This document shows, piece by piece, positions 1-6,318 of a stretch of DNA of 8,406 nt. The position numbers were made by a program, and so were the translations under genes. The DNA is from Puniceicoccales bacterium. Its GTDB lineage: Bacteria > Verrucomicrobiota > Verrucomicrobiia > Opitutales > JAIRKQ01. The DNA is taken from the NCBI GenBank assembly GCA_031289835.1, contig JAITOW010000021.1, positions 1 to 8,406 on the forward strand. Direction: 5' to 3'. How positions within the stretch are numbered: the stretch's first letter is position 1; every line of letters begins with the position of its first letter. The notes under the pieces were generated by a model that saw nothing but the letters and a program-made list of their open reading frames with translations, had not been told where the DNA came from and made no database searches.

Positions 1-453
1 GATGAAGCTTTGCAGCCCGCCGAGGAGGATGAAGAAACAACGTTAGCCGATGAGGAAGACGTTAAACCCCCTGACGGGGAGGAGGCTTTGGGAAAAACTG
101 AAGGTGTGGCCAAAGGGGAGCAACCCCAAGTAGACGGTTCGGTTCCAGTTAATAAAATTTCTTTCAGCCGCAGGTCGACTGTACCCGTCGCAAAGGATAC
201 GAAACAAGAGCAATCTGAATTGGGTGTTAAATCGGATGCTCTAAGTGTAACGTTAACCTTTGAAACCGGCCGCCAAAAGATAACTCTGGGCGAATTGGGA
301 ACGGTTAAAGCCGGATACACTTTCGTGTGCGAAAATCCGGTGGAAGCACCGGTGGAAATACGGGCAAATGGCACGTTGGTTGGGTATGGGCAACTTGTCG
401 ATGTTGAAGGTAAATTTGGTGTGCAAATAATAGAATTTACAAAAAAATGTTAA
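1..453 (+). CDS. sctQ: Type III secretion C-ring protein SctQ, 3' part (SpoA domain)
   Basis: The reading frame is open from the first base, so the gene is cut by the window edge and only about 150 C-terminal residues are visible. The first half of this is a very acidic, low-complexity linker (DEEDV, DGEEAL, GKTEG). The last 70 residues (about 80-148) form a SpoA/FliN-type domain: hydrophobic strand, LGELGTVKAGYTF, a run of acidic and Pro residues, ANGTLVGYGQLVDVEGKFGV and a hydrophobic end. This matches the C-terminal SpoA domain of SctQ (YscQ/HrcQ/SpaO) and flagellar FliN. The family builds the cytoplasmic sorting platform that receives export substrates. The stop overlaps the sctR start by 7 bases (ATGTTAA), the same Q-R order as in Yersinia-type clusters, which favours SctQ over FliN. 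A strong purine-rich site inside the linker may start a short SpoA-only product (see findings). Confidence 0.82.
   Translation, partial: DEALQPAEEDEETTLADEEDVKPPDGEEALGKTEGVAKGEQPQVDGSVPVNKISFSRRSTVPVAKDTKQEQSELGVKSDALSVTLTFETGRQKITLGELGTVKAGYTFVCENPVEAPVEIRANGTLVGYGQLVDVEGKFGVQIIEFTKKC
76..90 (+). promoter_or_regulatory. Candidate internal ribosome binding site and TTG start within sctQ
   Basis: GGGGAGGAGG at 76-85 is followed by an in-frame TTG at 88-90; measured from the GGAGG core at 78-82 the spacing is 5 bases. Initiation here would give a product of about 121 residues containing part of the acidic linker and the whole SpoA domain. Several SctQ homologues are known to make a short C-terminal product from an internal start, which supports the idea. 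The purine run could equally be a by-product of coding Asp-Gly-Glu-Glu. A weaker alternative is AAGAG (206-210) with TTG at 220. Confidence 0.35.
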
Positions 454-1103
454 CAAACTTTAATTTCGATCCGATTTCCATAGTTGCATTGCTGATCACC
501 TTGTCCCTTGCACCATTTATTGCACTTTTGGTATCCTCGTTCGTGAAGATTGTCATTGTCATGACTTTGGTGCGCAATGCGCTTGGAGTACAGCAAGTTC
601 CGCCAAATATGGTGCTAAATGGTTTGGCGATTATGCTGAGTTTGTACATCATGTATCCGGTGATCAATGATACGGCTAAGATTGCGATGAACACGGAGTT
701 CAAAGCTGATTCCTTGGAAGAGGTGGTGGCAATCGTGAATAAAGTTAAAGTTCCGTTGCAGAATTTTTTAGCAAAACATGCGAGCGAGATTGATCGGTCA
801 TTTTTCATTCGATCGGCGCAAAAACTTTGGCCGAAAGAGCTTATATCCACTATTAGCAGGGATGATTTCATAGTTTTGTTGCCGGCATTTACGGTGACCG
901 AGCTCACATCGTCGTTTCAAATCGGATTTTTACTTTATTTGCCGTTCATTGCCATTGATCTGATAGTGTCAAATATTCTCTTGGCTCTTGGTATGATGAT
1001 GGTGTCGCCGATGACGATTTCGCTGCCGTTTAAGCTCATGCTATTCGTGCTTGTGAATGGTTGGGGAAAGATGATTCAGGGCTTGGTGTTGACTTACCGT
1101 TAA
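447..1103 (+). CDS. sctR: Type III secretion export apparatus protein SctR
   Basis: A 218-residue member of the FliP/YscR/SpaP family, of normal length. SctR is a subunit of the SctR-SctS-SctT pore through which substrates cross the inner membrane. Visible family marks are FVKIVIVMTLVRNALGVQQ (residues 32-50) followed by PPN and a second hydrophobic stretch (about 58-73); PAFTVTELTSSFQIGF (146-161), which matches the FliP family signature; and PFKLMLFVLVNGW (194-206), which matches the second family signature. Four hydrophobic segments lie near 8-40, 56-73, 155-185 and 190-215, with a soluble domain (about 75-145) between the second and third. The lack of a cleavable signal peptide and the overlap with sctQ point to the secretion-system rather than the flagellar protein. 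The ATG at 447 has no visible Shine-Dalgarno sequence, so translation is probably coupled to sctQ. No sctS follows. Confidence 0.95.
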   Translation: MLTNFNFDPISIVALLITLSLAPFIALLVSSFVKIVIVMTLVRNALGVQQVPPNMVLNGLAIMLSLYIMYPVINDTAKIAMNTEFKADSLEEVVAIVNKVKVPLQNFLAKHASEIDRSFFIRSAQKLWPKELISTISRDDFIVLLPAFTVTELTSSFQIGFLLYLPFIAIDLIVSNILLALGMMMVSPMTISLPFKLMLFVLVNGWGKMIQGLVLTYR

Positions 1104-1139
1104 GTATTTATACTTATTGACGCTCCGTTTGGCTGCATC

Positions 1140-1739
1140 ATGGATGATTTTTTGCTTATCGATACCTCAACGCAAATTATACAATGTGGTACGGTTGGCT
1201 TGGGCGGTAAAATTACAGGCATTATGCGTGGCAGCGGAGATGTGGTTGAGATTTTACCAAATTTTGTTGGGAAGATTTGCAAGTCTGGGTTTGATGATAA
1301 ACTCGGGATAGTGTATTGTTACGGACCTGGTTCGACACTGGGTTTGCGATCCGTGCTCATGGCTATTAATGTTTGGGTTAGGTTTTGCAGAAAAAAATTA
1401 AAGCTTTATCGCTATTCCAGCCTTTCGATGGCCAGGCATTTAGCAAAAAATGGGGTGATAACCTGCGGTGGTTCGGGGAAGTTCACCGCCGAAACATTGG
1501 ACGGAGAAGTTAAATTTTTGAATTCGCTGGATGGTTTTGAAAATTTTTATTTTCTGAACACCAAGCGCATTATCCCAATTAATACCCACGGCATGCAATT
1601 CGTTAATTATGATCTTGAAAAATTTGAGGGTAATATTTTTGAAATTACCCATGAAGTTGAAACTTCTGACTTGTTTGAAGTTGAAAAGCAACACTTTTTA
1701 AAATGGTCTTGCGAAAGGCACCGTGGGAATAATATTTAG
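1140..1739 (+). CDS. tsaB: tRNA t6A37 threonylcarbamoyltransferase complex subunit TsaB (divergent)
   Basis: This 199-residue protein resembles TsaB (YeaZ), the non-catalytic ASKHA-fold partner of TsaD in making N6-threonylcarbamoyladenosine at position 37 of ANN-decoding tRNAs. It opens with FLLIDTSTQIIQCGTV, the expected first strands with the IDTST motif. At about residues 62-71 it has YGPGSTLGLR, equivalent to the family's GPGSFTGLR, followed by the helix that includes SVLMAINVW. The middle contains YSSLSMARHLAKNG, where TsaB has its substrate-name-like VSTL region. It is shorter than the E. coli protein (231 residues) and the C-terminal half is poorly conserved. No Shine-Dalgarno sequence is visible before the ATG at 1140. 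It lies 36 bases after sctR and may be cotranscribed with it. The assignment rests on the two motifs, size and fold pattern. Confidence 0.78.
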   Translation: MDDFLLIDTSTQIIQCGTVGLGGKITGIMRGSGDVVEILPNFVGKICKSGFDDKLGIVYCYGPGSTLGLRSVLMAINVWVRFCRKKLKLYRYSSLSMARHLAKNGVITCGGSGKFTAETLDGEVKFLNSLDGFENFYFLNTKRIIPINTHGMQFVNYDLEKFEGNIFEITHEVETSDLFEVEKQHFLKWSCERHRGNNI

Positions 1740-1787
1740 GATTGATATTATTTAAACTGCGATTACAACATATCATATTTGATGATT

Positions 1788-1800
1788 AGGACATTTGGTG
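1788..1800 (+). promoter_or_regulatory. Ribosome binding site deciding the MCE gene start
   Basis: AGGA at 1788-1791 is followed by TTG (1795) and GTG (1798) in the same frame. The 6-base spacer to GTG is more usual than 3 bases to TTG, so GTG is preferred. The difference is a single residue. Confidence 0.5.
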
Positions 1801-2733
1801 AGCAAGAAAATTAATCCTTTATTTGTTGGTTCATTTGTTGTATCAGCGATATCTCTATTTATTTTTCTCTTGGTGATTTTTTCATCGAGTACTCTGTTCA
1901 CGCCTACCGTACGATTTTACGTTTTCTTTGACACGTCCCTGAGCGGATTGGATATTGGAGCTGCTGTTAAGTTCAAAGGTGTGCGCATTGGTTCCGTTGA
2001 GGCCATAAATATTACCTACGACCATGATCTCGACAAAGCTTGTGCGTCAGTTTTATTAGAGATTGATGCGACTTCACTCAGGATGGTGAAATGTAGACGT
2101 ACTTCCAATAAGGATTATCGCGAATTTTATGCGGAACAAATTTCACGGGGATTGGCCGCAAAACTTTCTTTGGAAAGCATCGTTACGGGAAAAAGCTATG
2201 TTGCGTTGGATTACTATCCCCAGGACGATGAGAGATATTTTAAGGACATTGATGGGCTAAAGTATCAGCAAATGCCGTCAATGAAGACTGATTTTGATGA
2301 GTTTATATCCAACGTTGATTCCGTCATGAAGAGCATTTCGCAGTTTGATTTTGGTGAGGTGGGCGAAAACCTCAACTTAGTTTTGGCAAGGCTCCGCAGG
2401 GCCCTGGATAACTTGGACTTAAAGCGCATAAGTACGGCATTTTCCGAGAGTTGCGAGAGCTTTAGTGATCTCCTGCGCGAAGGCAGAGCCAGAGATATTC
2501 TCCGGGAAATTGAAGTGGCCGTTGCCAAATTCAACCTCAAATTTGATGGGGTGATTGACGAAATTTCCGGAGCTTTTTCGGGCATCCGAACCATGTTTGA
2601 AAATGGTTCGCCTTTCAGGTGGCTACTCGAAAACAATTTAATACAATTCGAACGGATGTTGCGCTCATTGCGGGAATTTTTAGATTTTCTGGAGCGTAAC
2701 CCCAACGCGATTTTTGCAGGTAAACAATTATGA
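1798..2733 (+). CDS. MlaD/PqiB-type MCE domain protein (lipid transport)
   Basis: A 311-residue single-pass membrane protein. After a short basic N-terminus (SKKINPLF) there is one transmembrane helix (about residues 10-35), then an MCE domain (about 38-142) containing VRFYVFFDTSLSGLDIGAAV, KFKGVRIGSVEAI and the end of the domain at TGKSYVALDYYP. The remaining residues are mostly helical, with heptad-like stretches and the ending LREFLDFLERNPNAIFAGK, as in Pqi/Mla-type proteins of ABC lipid transporters. MCE proteins form hexameric rings in the periplasm that carry lipids between membranes. I chose GTG at 1798 because AGGA (1788-1791) sits 6 bases ahead; TTG at 1795 would be 3 bases from it. 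The stop overlaps the next gene by ATGA. The permease and ATPase that usually precede such a gene are not in the window. Confidence 0.88.
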   Translation: MSKKINPLFVGSFVVSAISLFIFLLVIFSSSTLFTPTVRFYVFFDTSLSGLDIGAAVKFKGVRIGSVEAINITYDHDLDKACASVLLEIDATSLRMVKCRRTSNKDYREFYAEQISRGLAAKLSLESIVTGKSYVALDYYPQDDERYFKDIDGLKYQQMPSMKTDFDEFISNVDSVMKSISQFDFGEVGENLNLVLARLRRALDNLDLKRISTAFSESCESFSDLLREGRARDILREIEVAVAKFNLKFDGVIDEISGAFSGIRTMFENGSPFRWLLENNLIQFERMLRSLREFLDFLERNPNAIFAGKQL

Positions 2734-3650
2734 AAAAGTTTTTAATTCTTATTTTTATATGTATGCTCAATTGTGGGTGTTTGTTCACTCCTCAAAGGGA
2801 CATGTCAAAATTTTACGCCCTTGGCTTGGACAAAGATTACAGCCACGAAAGGTGCTCATCCGTTGGCAACGAATGCAGGGTGATATGCCTAAGTGTGGAG
2901 AGCATACCAGCCTACTCTGATATGTCTCAAATTGTTAAGCTTCGTGGCAGTTGTGAGGTTGTGCAATCCGAGTTTCACCGCTGGGCCGAACCGATAAAGT
3001 ACAGCATTACCCGTTCGCTGTTGCATCATTTGAGTAGTGCGTTCGGAGGAAAATATATTTTAGTACCAATGTCCGAATCGAGTGCCGCTAAAGCTTGCGA
3101 ATATAAGATTTGCGTGGGATTTACCAATTTTATTTTCGCTGAAAACAACTCTGAATTGCTGCTATCAGCCGACGTTTCAATTTTTAAGCGAGATAAACTC
3201 GTAACCGTGTGCGAATACTCTGATCGATTTAGTGTCGGAGAAGTGGAATACGAGGGCATTGTCAATGGGATGGATTGGGAATTGAAGATACTGGGAGAGT
3301 TTATTGCCCGCTGTATCGATGGGAATTGCGTGAAGAGCATCGCCAAAACTTCCACTCCCAACGAAGTGAGCGCCGGCAAGACAAATTCCAATAATTTCGC
3401 ACAGGGTTGTTGCAAAGATGTAATCAATTGTAATGGGAAGGTTCCCCGGGAAATTTCCAAAAAAACAGAAACATTCCCGCGCATTATAAATATTTCTTCC
3501 CGCGGTGAAGTTTACGTCGTTGTGGACAGTGAAGACGGCACGCGAAGGTATTTTTCCGGGCGACTGTTCAATGGCTCGTCGATCAACGTAAAGTGTGACT
3601 CGCCCTACAAGATCACATCCACGAACAACGACCTGATCGAGGTCAAGTGA
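2730..3650 (+). CDS. ABC-transport auxiliary lipoprotein with a RodZ-like C-terminal extension
   Basis: A 306-residue predicted outer-membrane lipoprotein, partner of the upstream MCE protein. The N-terminus MKKFLILIFICMLNCGC is a type II signal peptide; C17 (preceded by Gly) or C15 would be lipidated, although the lipobox is not classical. Residues about 25-195 match the PqiC/ABC_trans_aux family: a FYALGL strand near the N-terminus and EFHRWAEPIKYSITRSLLHH (81-100), the family's typical W-A-E-P helix. After a loose Lys/Ser/Asn-rich linker (about 200-250), residues 253-306 read like the small beta domain at the end of RodZ (DUF4115): VYVVVDSEDGTRRYFSGRLF, NGSS, then SPYKITSTNNDLIEV. There are 13 cysteines besides C17 and the signal-peptide ones. 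AGGT at 2718-2721 is 8 bases before the ATG, and the 4-base overlap with the MCE gene indicates one operon. Confidence 0.75.
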   Translation: MKKFLILIFICMLNCGCLFTPQRDMSKFYALGLDKDYSHERCSSVGNECRVICLSVESIPAYSDMSQIVKLRGSCEVVQSEFHRWAEPIKYSITRSLLHHLSSAFGGKYILVPMSESSAAKACEYKICVGFTNFIFAENNSELLLSADVSIFKRDKLVTVCEYSDRFSVGEVEYEGIVNGMDWELKILGEFIARCIDGNCVKSIAKTSTPNEVSAGKTNSNNFAQGCCKDVINCNGKVPREISKKTETFPRIINISSRGEVYVVVDSEDGTRRYFSGRLFNGSSINVKCDSPYKITSTNNDLIEVK

Positions 3651-3654
3651 GAGA

Positions 3655-3681
3655 AAAGTGCGAGCTTAGCTGCCACGCTTT
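3655..3681 (+). terminator. Weak imperfect hairpin between the lipoprotein gene and eno
   Basis: AAAGTG (3655-3660) can pair with CACGCTTT (3674-3681) across a 2-base bulge, with an inner AGC/GCT pairing around TTA. It fills the 30-base gap between two convergent genes, where a two-way terminator would be expected. The stem is short and interrupted and no long T-run follows on either side, so support is limited. Confidence 0.25.
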
Positions 3682-5021
3682 CATTCCCACATATTGCCGG
3701 CATAAATTGCGGATGGGCCTAGAAGTTCCTCAATCCGCATTAATTGGTTATATTTGCAGATTCTGTCAGTTCTGCTCATGGAGCCGGTTTTTATTTGGCC
3801 CGCGTTCAGTGCAACAGCGATATCCGCTATGGTCGTATCCTCCGTCTCACCGGAGCGGTGCGAAATCACGGGCTTATACTTCGAAGTTTTGGCCAATTCT
3901 ACCGTGTCAAAAGTTTCCGTTAACGAACCTATCTGATTAACTTTTATCAGGATGGAATTTGCCACCCCCATCGAAATCCCTTTTTTCAAATACTCCTCAT
4001 TCGTCACAAATAAATCATCGCCAACTATTTGAATCCTGCTCCCAAGCTTTTCGGTAAATAATTTCCAACCCGACCAGTCATTTTCATCCAAACCATCTTC
4101 AATTAACATTATTGGAAATTTTGCTGTTAAATTTGTGTAAAAATCGACCATTTGTTCGGCTGTGTACTCCGATTTGTCGGATTTTTTGAATACATATTTA
4201 TTTTTGCTGCTATCAAAGAATTCCGAGGCAGCTGTGTCGATGGCAATGGAAACGTCGTCTCCGGGTTCATACCCAGCGGCATGGATGGCTTCGACTATCA
4301 CCTCGAGTGCATGCTCGTTTGAATTTACGTTCGGCGCAAAGCCACCTTCATCGCCAACGGCCGTTGATAAATTCAAGCCATGCAAGACGTTTTTCAGCGA
4401 ATGAAATATTTCGGCACCCATTCGAACTGCCTCCCTGAATGAGGGCGCATTGTGCGGAACTATCATGAATTCCTGTATGTCCACGGGGGCATCCGAGTGT
4501 GCGCCGCCGTTGAGAACATTCATCATCGGAACGGGCAAAATTTTCGCATTGGTTCCGCCAAGGTATTGAAAGAGCGGCAGCTCCTTGCTCTCTGCGACGG
4601 CATGCGCGACTGCCATCGACACGCCCAGTATCGCGTTCGCTCCAAGATTGCTTTTGTTTTTTGTGCCATCCAGGTCTATCATCGTCGAATCGATCAGGCT
4701 CTGCTGGGATGCGTCCATGCCGAGCAACGCAGATCGCAGCGTTGTGTTTACGTTATGCACAGCGGCCAAAACCCCTTTTCCCAAAAATCGTTTCCTGGGA
4801 TCTATCCCCTTAGGCAACTGTGACTTGGGGGCATTTTTGTCCCGCAGTTCGATGGCTTCGTTGGACCCGGTACTCGCTCCCGACGGCACACTGGCCCGGC
4901 CGATACTCCCGTTTTCCAGAATCACATCCACTTCAATCGTGGGATTGCCGCGGGAATCGAGAATCTCTCTCCCATGAATATCTTCAATGATCGTATCAGA
5001 AAATCCTATTAATTTTGGCAT
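3681..5021 (-). CDS. eno: Enolase (phosphopyruvate hydratase)
   Basis: Enolase interconverts 2-phosphoglycerate and phosphoenolpyruvate in glycolysis and gluconeogenesis, in the cytoplasm. The 446-residue protein is complete and slightly longer than the 432-residue E. coli enzyme. The N-terminal domain shows REILDSRGNPTIEVDV (18-33) and PSGASTG (46-52). The catalytic barrel shows NGGAHS (171-176), E184 in DIQEFMIVP, GDEGGFAPN with the proton-transfer Glu (E225), metal ligands D262 (IAIDTAAS), E308 (LIEDGLDENDW) and D335 (VGDDLFVTN), catalytic Lys K360 (ILIKVNQIGSL), SHRSGETEDT (387-396) and QIKTGSMSR (409-417). All active-site residues are present. The start is supported by AAGGAG (5034-5029) 7 bases before the ATG, the best Shine-Dalgarno sequence here. 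The ACT-domain gene lies 61 bases upstream on the same strand, so cotranscription is possible. Confidence 0.98.
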   Translation of the reverse strand: MPKLIGFSDTIIEDIHGREILDSRGNPTIEVDVILENGSIGRASVPSGASTGSNEAIELRDKNAPKSQLPKGIDPRKRFLGKGVLAAVHNVNTTLRSALLGMDASQQSLIDSTMIDLDGTKNKSNLGANAILGVSMAVAHAVAESKELPLFQYLGGTNAKILPVPMMNVLNGGAHSDAPVDIQEFMIVPHNAPSFREAVRMGAEIFHSLKNVLHGLNLSTAVGDEGGFAPNVNSNEHALEVIVEAIHAAGYEPGDDVSIAIDTAASEFFDSSKNKYVFKKSDKSEYTAEQMVDFYTNLTAKFPIMLIEDGLDENDWSGWKLFTEKLGSRIQIVGDDLFVTNEEYLKKGISMGVANSILIKVNQIGSLTETFDTVELAKTSKYKPVISHRSGETEDTTIADIAVALNAGQIKTGSMSRTDRICKYNQLMRIEELLGPSAIYAGNMWE

Positions 5022-5028
5022 AAACTTT

Positions 5029-5034
5029 CTCCTT
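5029..5034 (-). promoter_or_regulatory. Strong Shine-Dalgarno sequence of eno
   Basis: On the minus strand AAGGAG precedes the enolase ATG by 7 bases. It is the only near-perfect Shine-Dalgarno sequence at an annotated start in the window, which fits a highly expressed glycolytic gene. Confidence 0.85.
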
Positions 5035-5082
5035 GGATAGACATACTAGTGCTACTAAACGCTTTGTAAAGCCCATAAATTT

Positions 5083-5556
5083 TTATCTGTCGATGTCTTC
5101 CTGGGAGAAGGTACTTAGCCCAATCGAATGCACAGCTTTGGCGGCGAGATCAACGTCTTCGACCCGCAATATCATGCCGATTTTGTTGTTATACTTTACC
5201 AGCAACGGGTACAGGTAGTGAATTTTTACCTCATAGACCGAAATTGCATTGACAACCTTGTGTACATCGTCCGAATGGAAAAATTCCACTCCCAGAACAT
5301 CGTTTTCGGTGAAAGAAGCGTTGCCTGTCAGTAGCAATTTTTTCAAATTTTCGCTGTAATTTGAGACAATGCGCAAAACAAAGTAATCCCGAGTTTCCAC
5401 CGATGAGAACGCGACAAGGCTTATTTTATTGGTACCCAGATTCTTCAGTAAAGTTTCGAGGGCCATTTGCTTGTTGTCCAAAAACACTGAAAATTGCCTT
5501 ATTCCAGTGTAAATGCACGTACCAACTTCAATTTTGCTAATTTCCACACTATCCAT
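5083..5556 (-). CDS. Tandem ACT domain protein, probable regulatory or amino-acid-sensing
   Basis: A 157-residue soluble protein that appears to consist of two ACT-like domains and little else. The first (about 18-80) starts at IRQFSVFLDNKQMALETLL and runs through a VAFSSVETRDYFVLRIVSN strand pair. The second (about 86-156) includes VLGVEFFHSDDVHKVVNAIS, then a central strand IHYLYPLLV and NKIGMILRVEDVDLAAKAVHSIG, the usual end of an ACT fold. ACT pairs bind amino acids or similar small ligands and often work as dimers without an enzyme domain. I cannot tell which ligand. A modest AGG lies 5 bases before the ATG at 5556. It sits upstream of eno on the same strand with a 61-base gap; a link to glycolysis or amino acid supply is only suggested by position. 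Confidence 0.72.
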   Translation of the reverse strand: MDSVEISKIEVGTCIYTGIRQFSVFLDNKQMALETLLKNLGTNKISLVAFSSVETRDYFVLRIVSNYSENLKKLLLTGNASFTENDVLGVEFFHSDDVHKVVNAISVYEVKIHYLYPLLVKYNNKIGMILRVEDVDLAAKAVHSIGLSTFSQEDIDR

Positions 5557-5710
5557 GCCAACCTAAAGTATAAGAGTATTTAATTTTTTCAATTTTTTTA
5601 TATTAATCGATCAATTAGAACATTTTTATCGTAAAATTTACAAAAACGTTTATTATTTTTACTTTTTGCTGTTAATTTGTCAAAATTTAATTATGGTATT
5701 TCGTTGGGAT
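5557..5710. promoter_or_regulatory. AT-rich divergent intergenic region
   Basis: This gap separates the divergent ACT-domain and Nudix genes. Between 5581 and 5700 only 19 of 120 bases are G or C (about 84% AT), far above the flanking genes, so promoters for both directions are likely here. I could not find a -35/-10 pair with good spacing: TTGTCA at 5677-5682 is a fair -35 for the Nudix side but has no convincing -10, and TATACT on the minus strand at 5572-5567 lies too close to the ACT start. No RNA gene or repeat is seen. Confidence 0.5.
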
Positions 5711-6232
5711 ATGAAGAATATTTTTCGTACAGTTGTTTGTACCTGTTTGCTAAGCCTATTTTGCGGTGCAGTTCACTGCGCGCGGGAAGAGAAAGTTCAC
5801 AAGGTTGAGGTGCATGTTTCGTTTTATTGCTACCGTGTCAATGGCAGCCGACCTCCGGAAATCCTCCTGCTGAAACGCGGCAATAATAGGCAGATTGCAC
5901 CTGGCAAATGGGAGTGTGGCGGTGGACAAGTTCGCGATAACGAAAGCTTTGAAACGGCAGTTAACAGGCAACTATACGAGGAGACTGGACTGCGAGCTTC
6001 CCACTGGCGTCCGGTGGATTGCTACGAAATCAAGTTATCTGACGGTACAGTTCTTCCGGGGTTATCTTTTTCGTGTCGTGCGCAACCCGACTATGATGTA
6101 AAGATTGACCCGCGTGAGCATACCGAATACAAGTGGGCAACCTTGGACGACCTGTCGGACATAGACTTTGTAAGTCCGAAAATGAAGCAAATAATCGCCC
6201 GCCTACTCATAGCCCAAGGCCGTACCTGGTAA
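5711..6232 (+). CDS. Exported Nudix-family protein with an altered Nudix box
   Basis: From ATG 5711 the protein has 173 residues. Residues 1-23 look like a Sec signal peptide: MKNIFR, a hydrophobic core TVVCTCLLSLFCGAV, and possible cleavage after C23 (V21-x-C23). Residues about 30-170 form a Nudix fold with EILLLKRGN and APGKWECGGG leading into the box. The box is G72-x5-E78-x7-R86-Q-L-Y-E90-E91-x-G93-L, so the first Glu of REUxEE is Gln (Q87). Nudix enzymes cleave nucleoside diphosphates linked to other groups, and the metal is held by the box glutamates. EHTEYKWATLDDL (136-148) is the common region after the box. ATG 5693 (MVFRWD added) and TTG 5666 are other possible starts; neither has a Shine-Dalgarno sequence, and 5711 leaves a clean signal peptide. 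Substrate unknown. Confidence 0.8.
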   Translation: MKNIFRTVVCTCLLSLFCGAVHCAREEKVHKVEVHVSFYCYRVNGSRPPEILLLKRGNNRQIAPGKWECGGGQVRDNESFETAVNRQLYEETGLRASHWRPVDCYEIKLSDGTVLPGLSFSCRAQPDYDVKIDPREHTEYKWATLDDLSDIDFVSPKMKQIIARLLIAQGRTW

Positions 6233-6318
6233 AAATCAAAGGTGCGTCCCCTAGAGACCCTTTCGCCTGGAAATTTTCACGAAAAAATCTTCGAAAATAC
6301 CATTGGAAAGCCTTCGGC

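Noticed and set aside
1089..1114. TTGACT and TATACT before tsaB
   Set aside because: The hexamers are good but only 14 bases apart, too close for a standard promoter.
4452..4977. Plus-strand frames opposite eno
   Set aside because: They lie inside a fully conserved enolase gene and have no domain features of their own.
5061..5072. GCTTTGTAAAGC inverted repeat between the ACT gene and eno
   Set aside because: A four-pair stem with no T-run; probably chance in an AT-rich spacer, although a regulatory site cannot be excluded.
5567..5592. TTGAAA and TATACT on the minus strand before the ACT gene
   Set aside because: Spacing is again 14 bases, and the -10 would place the start only a few bases before the ATG.
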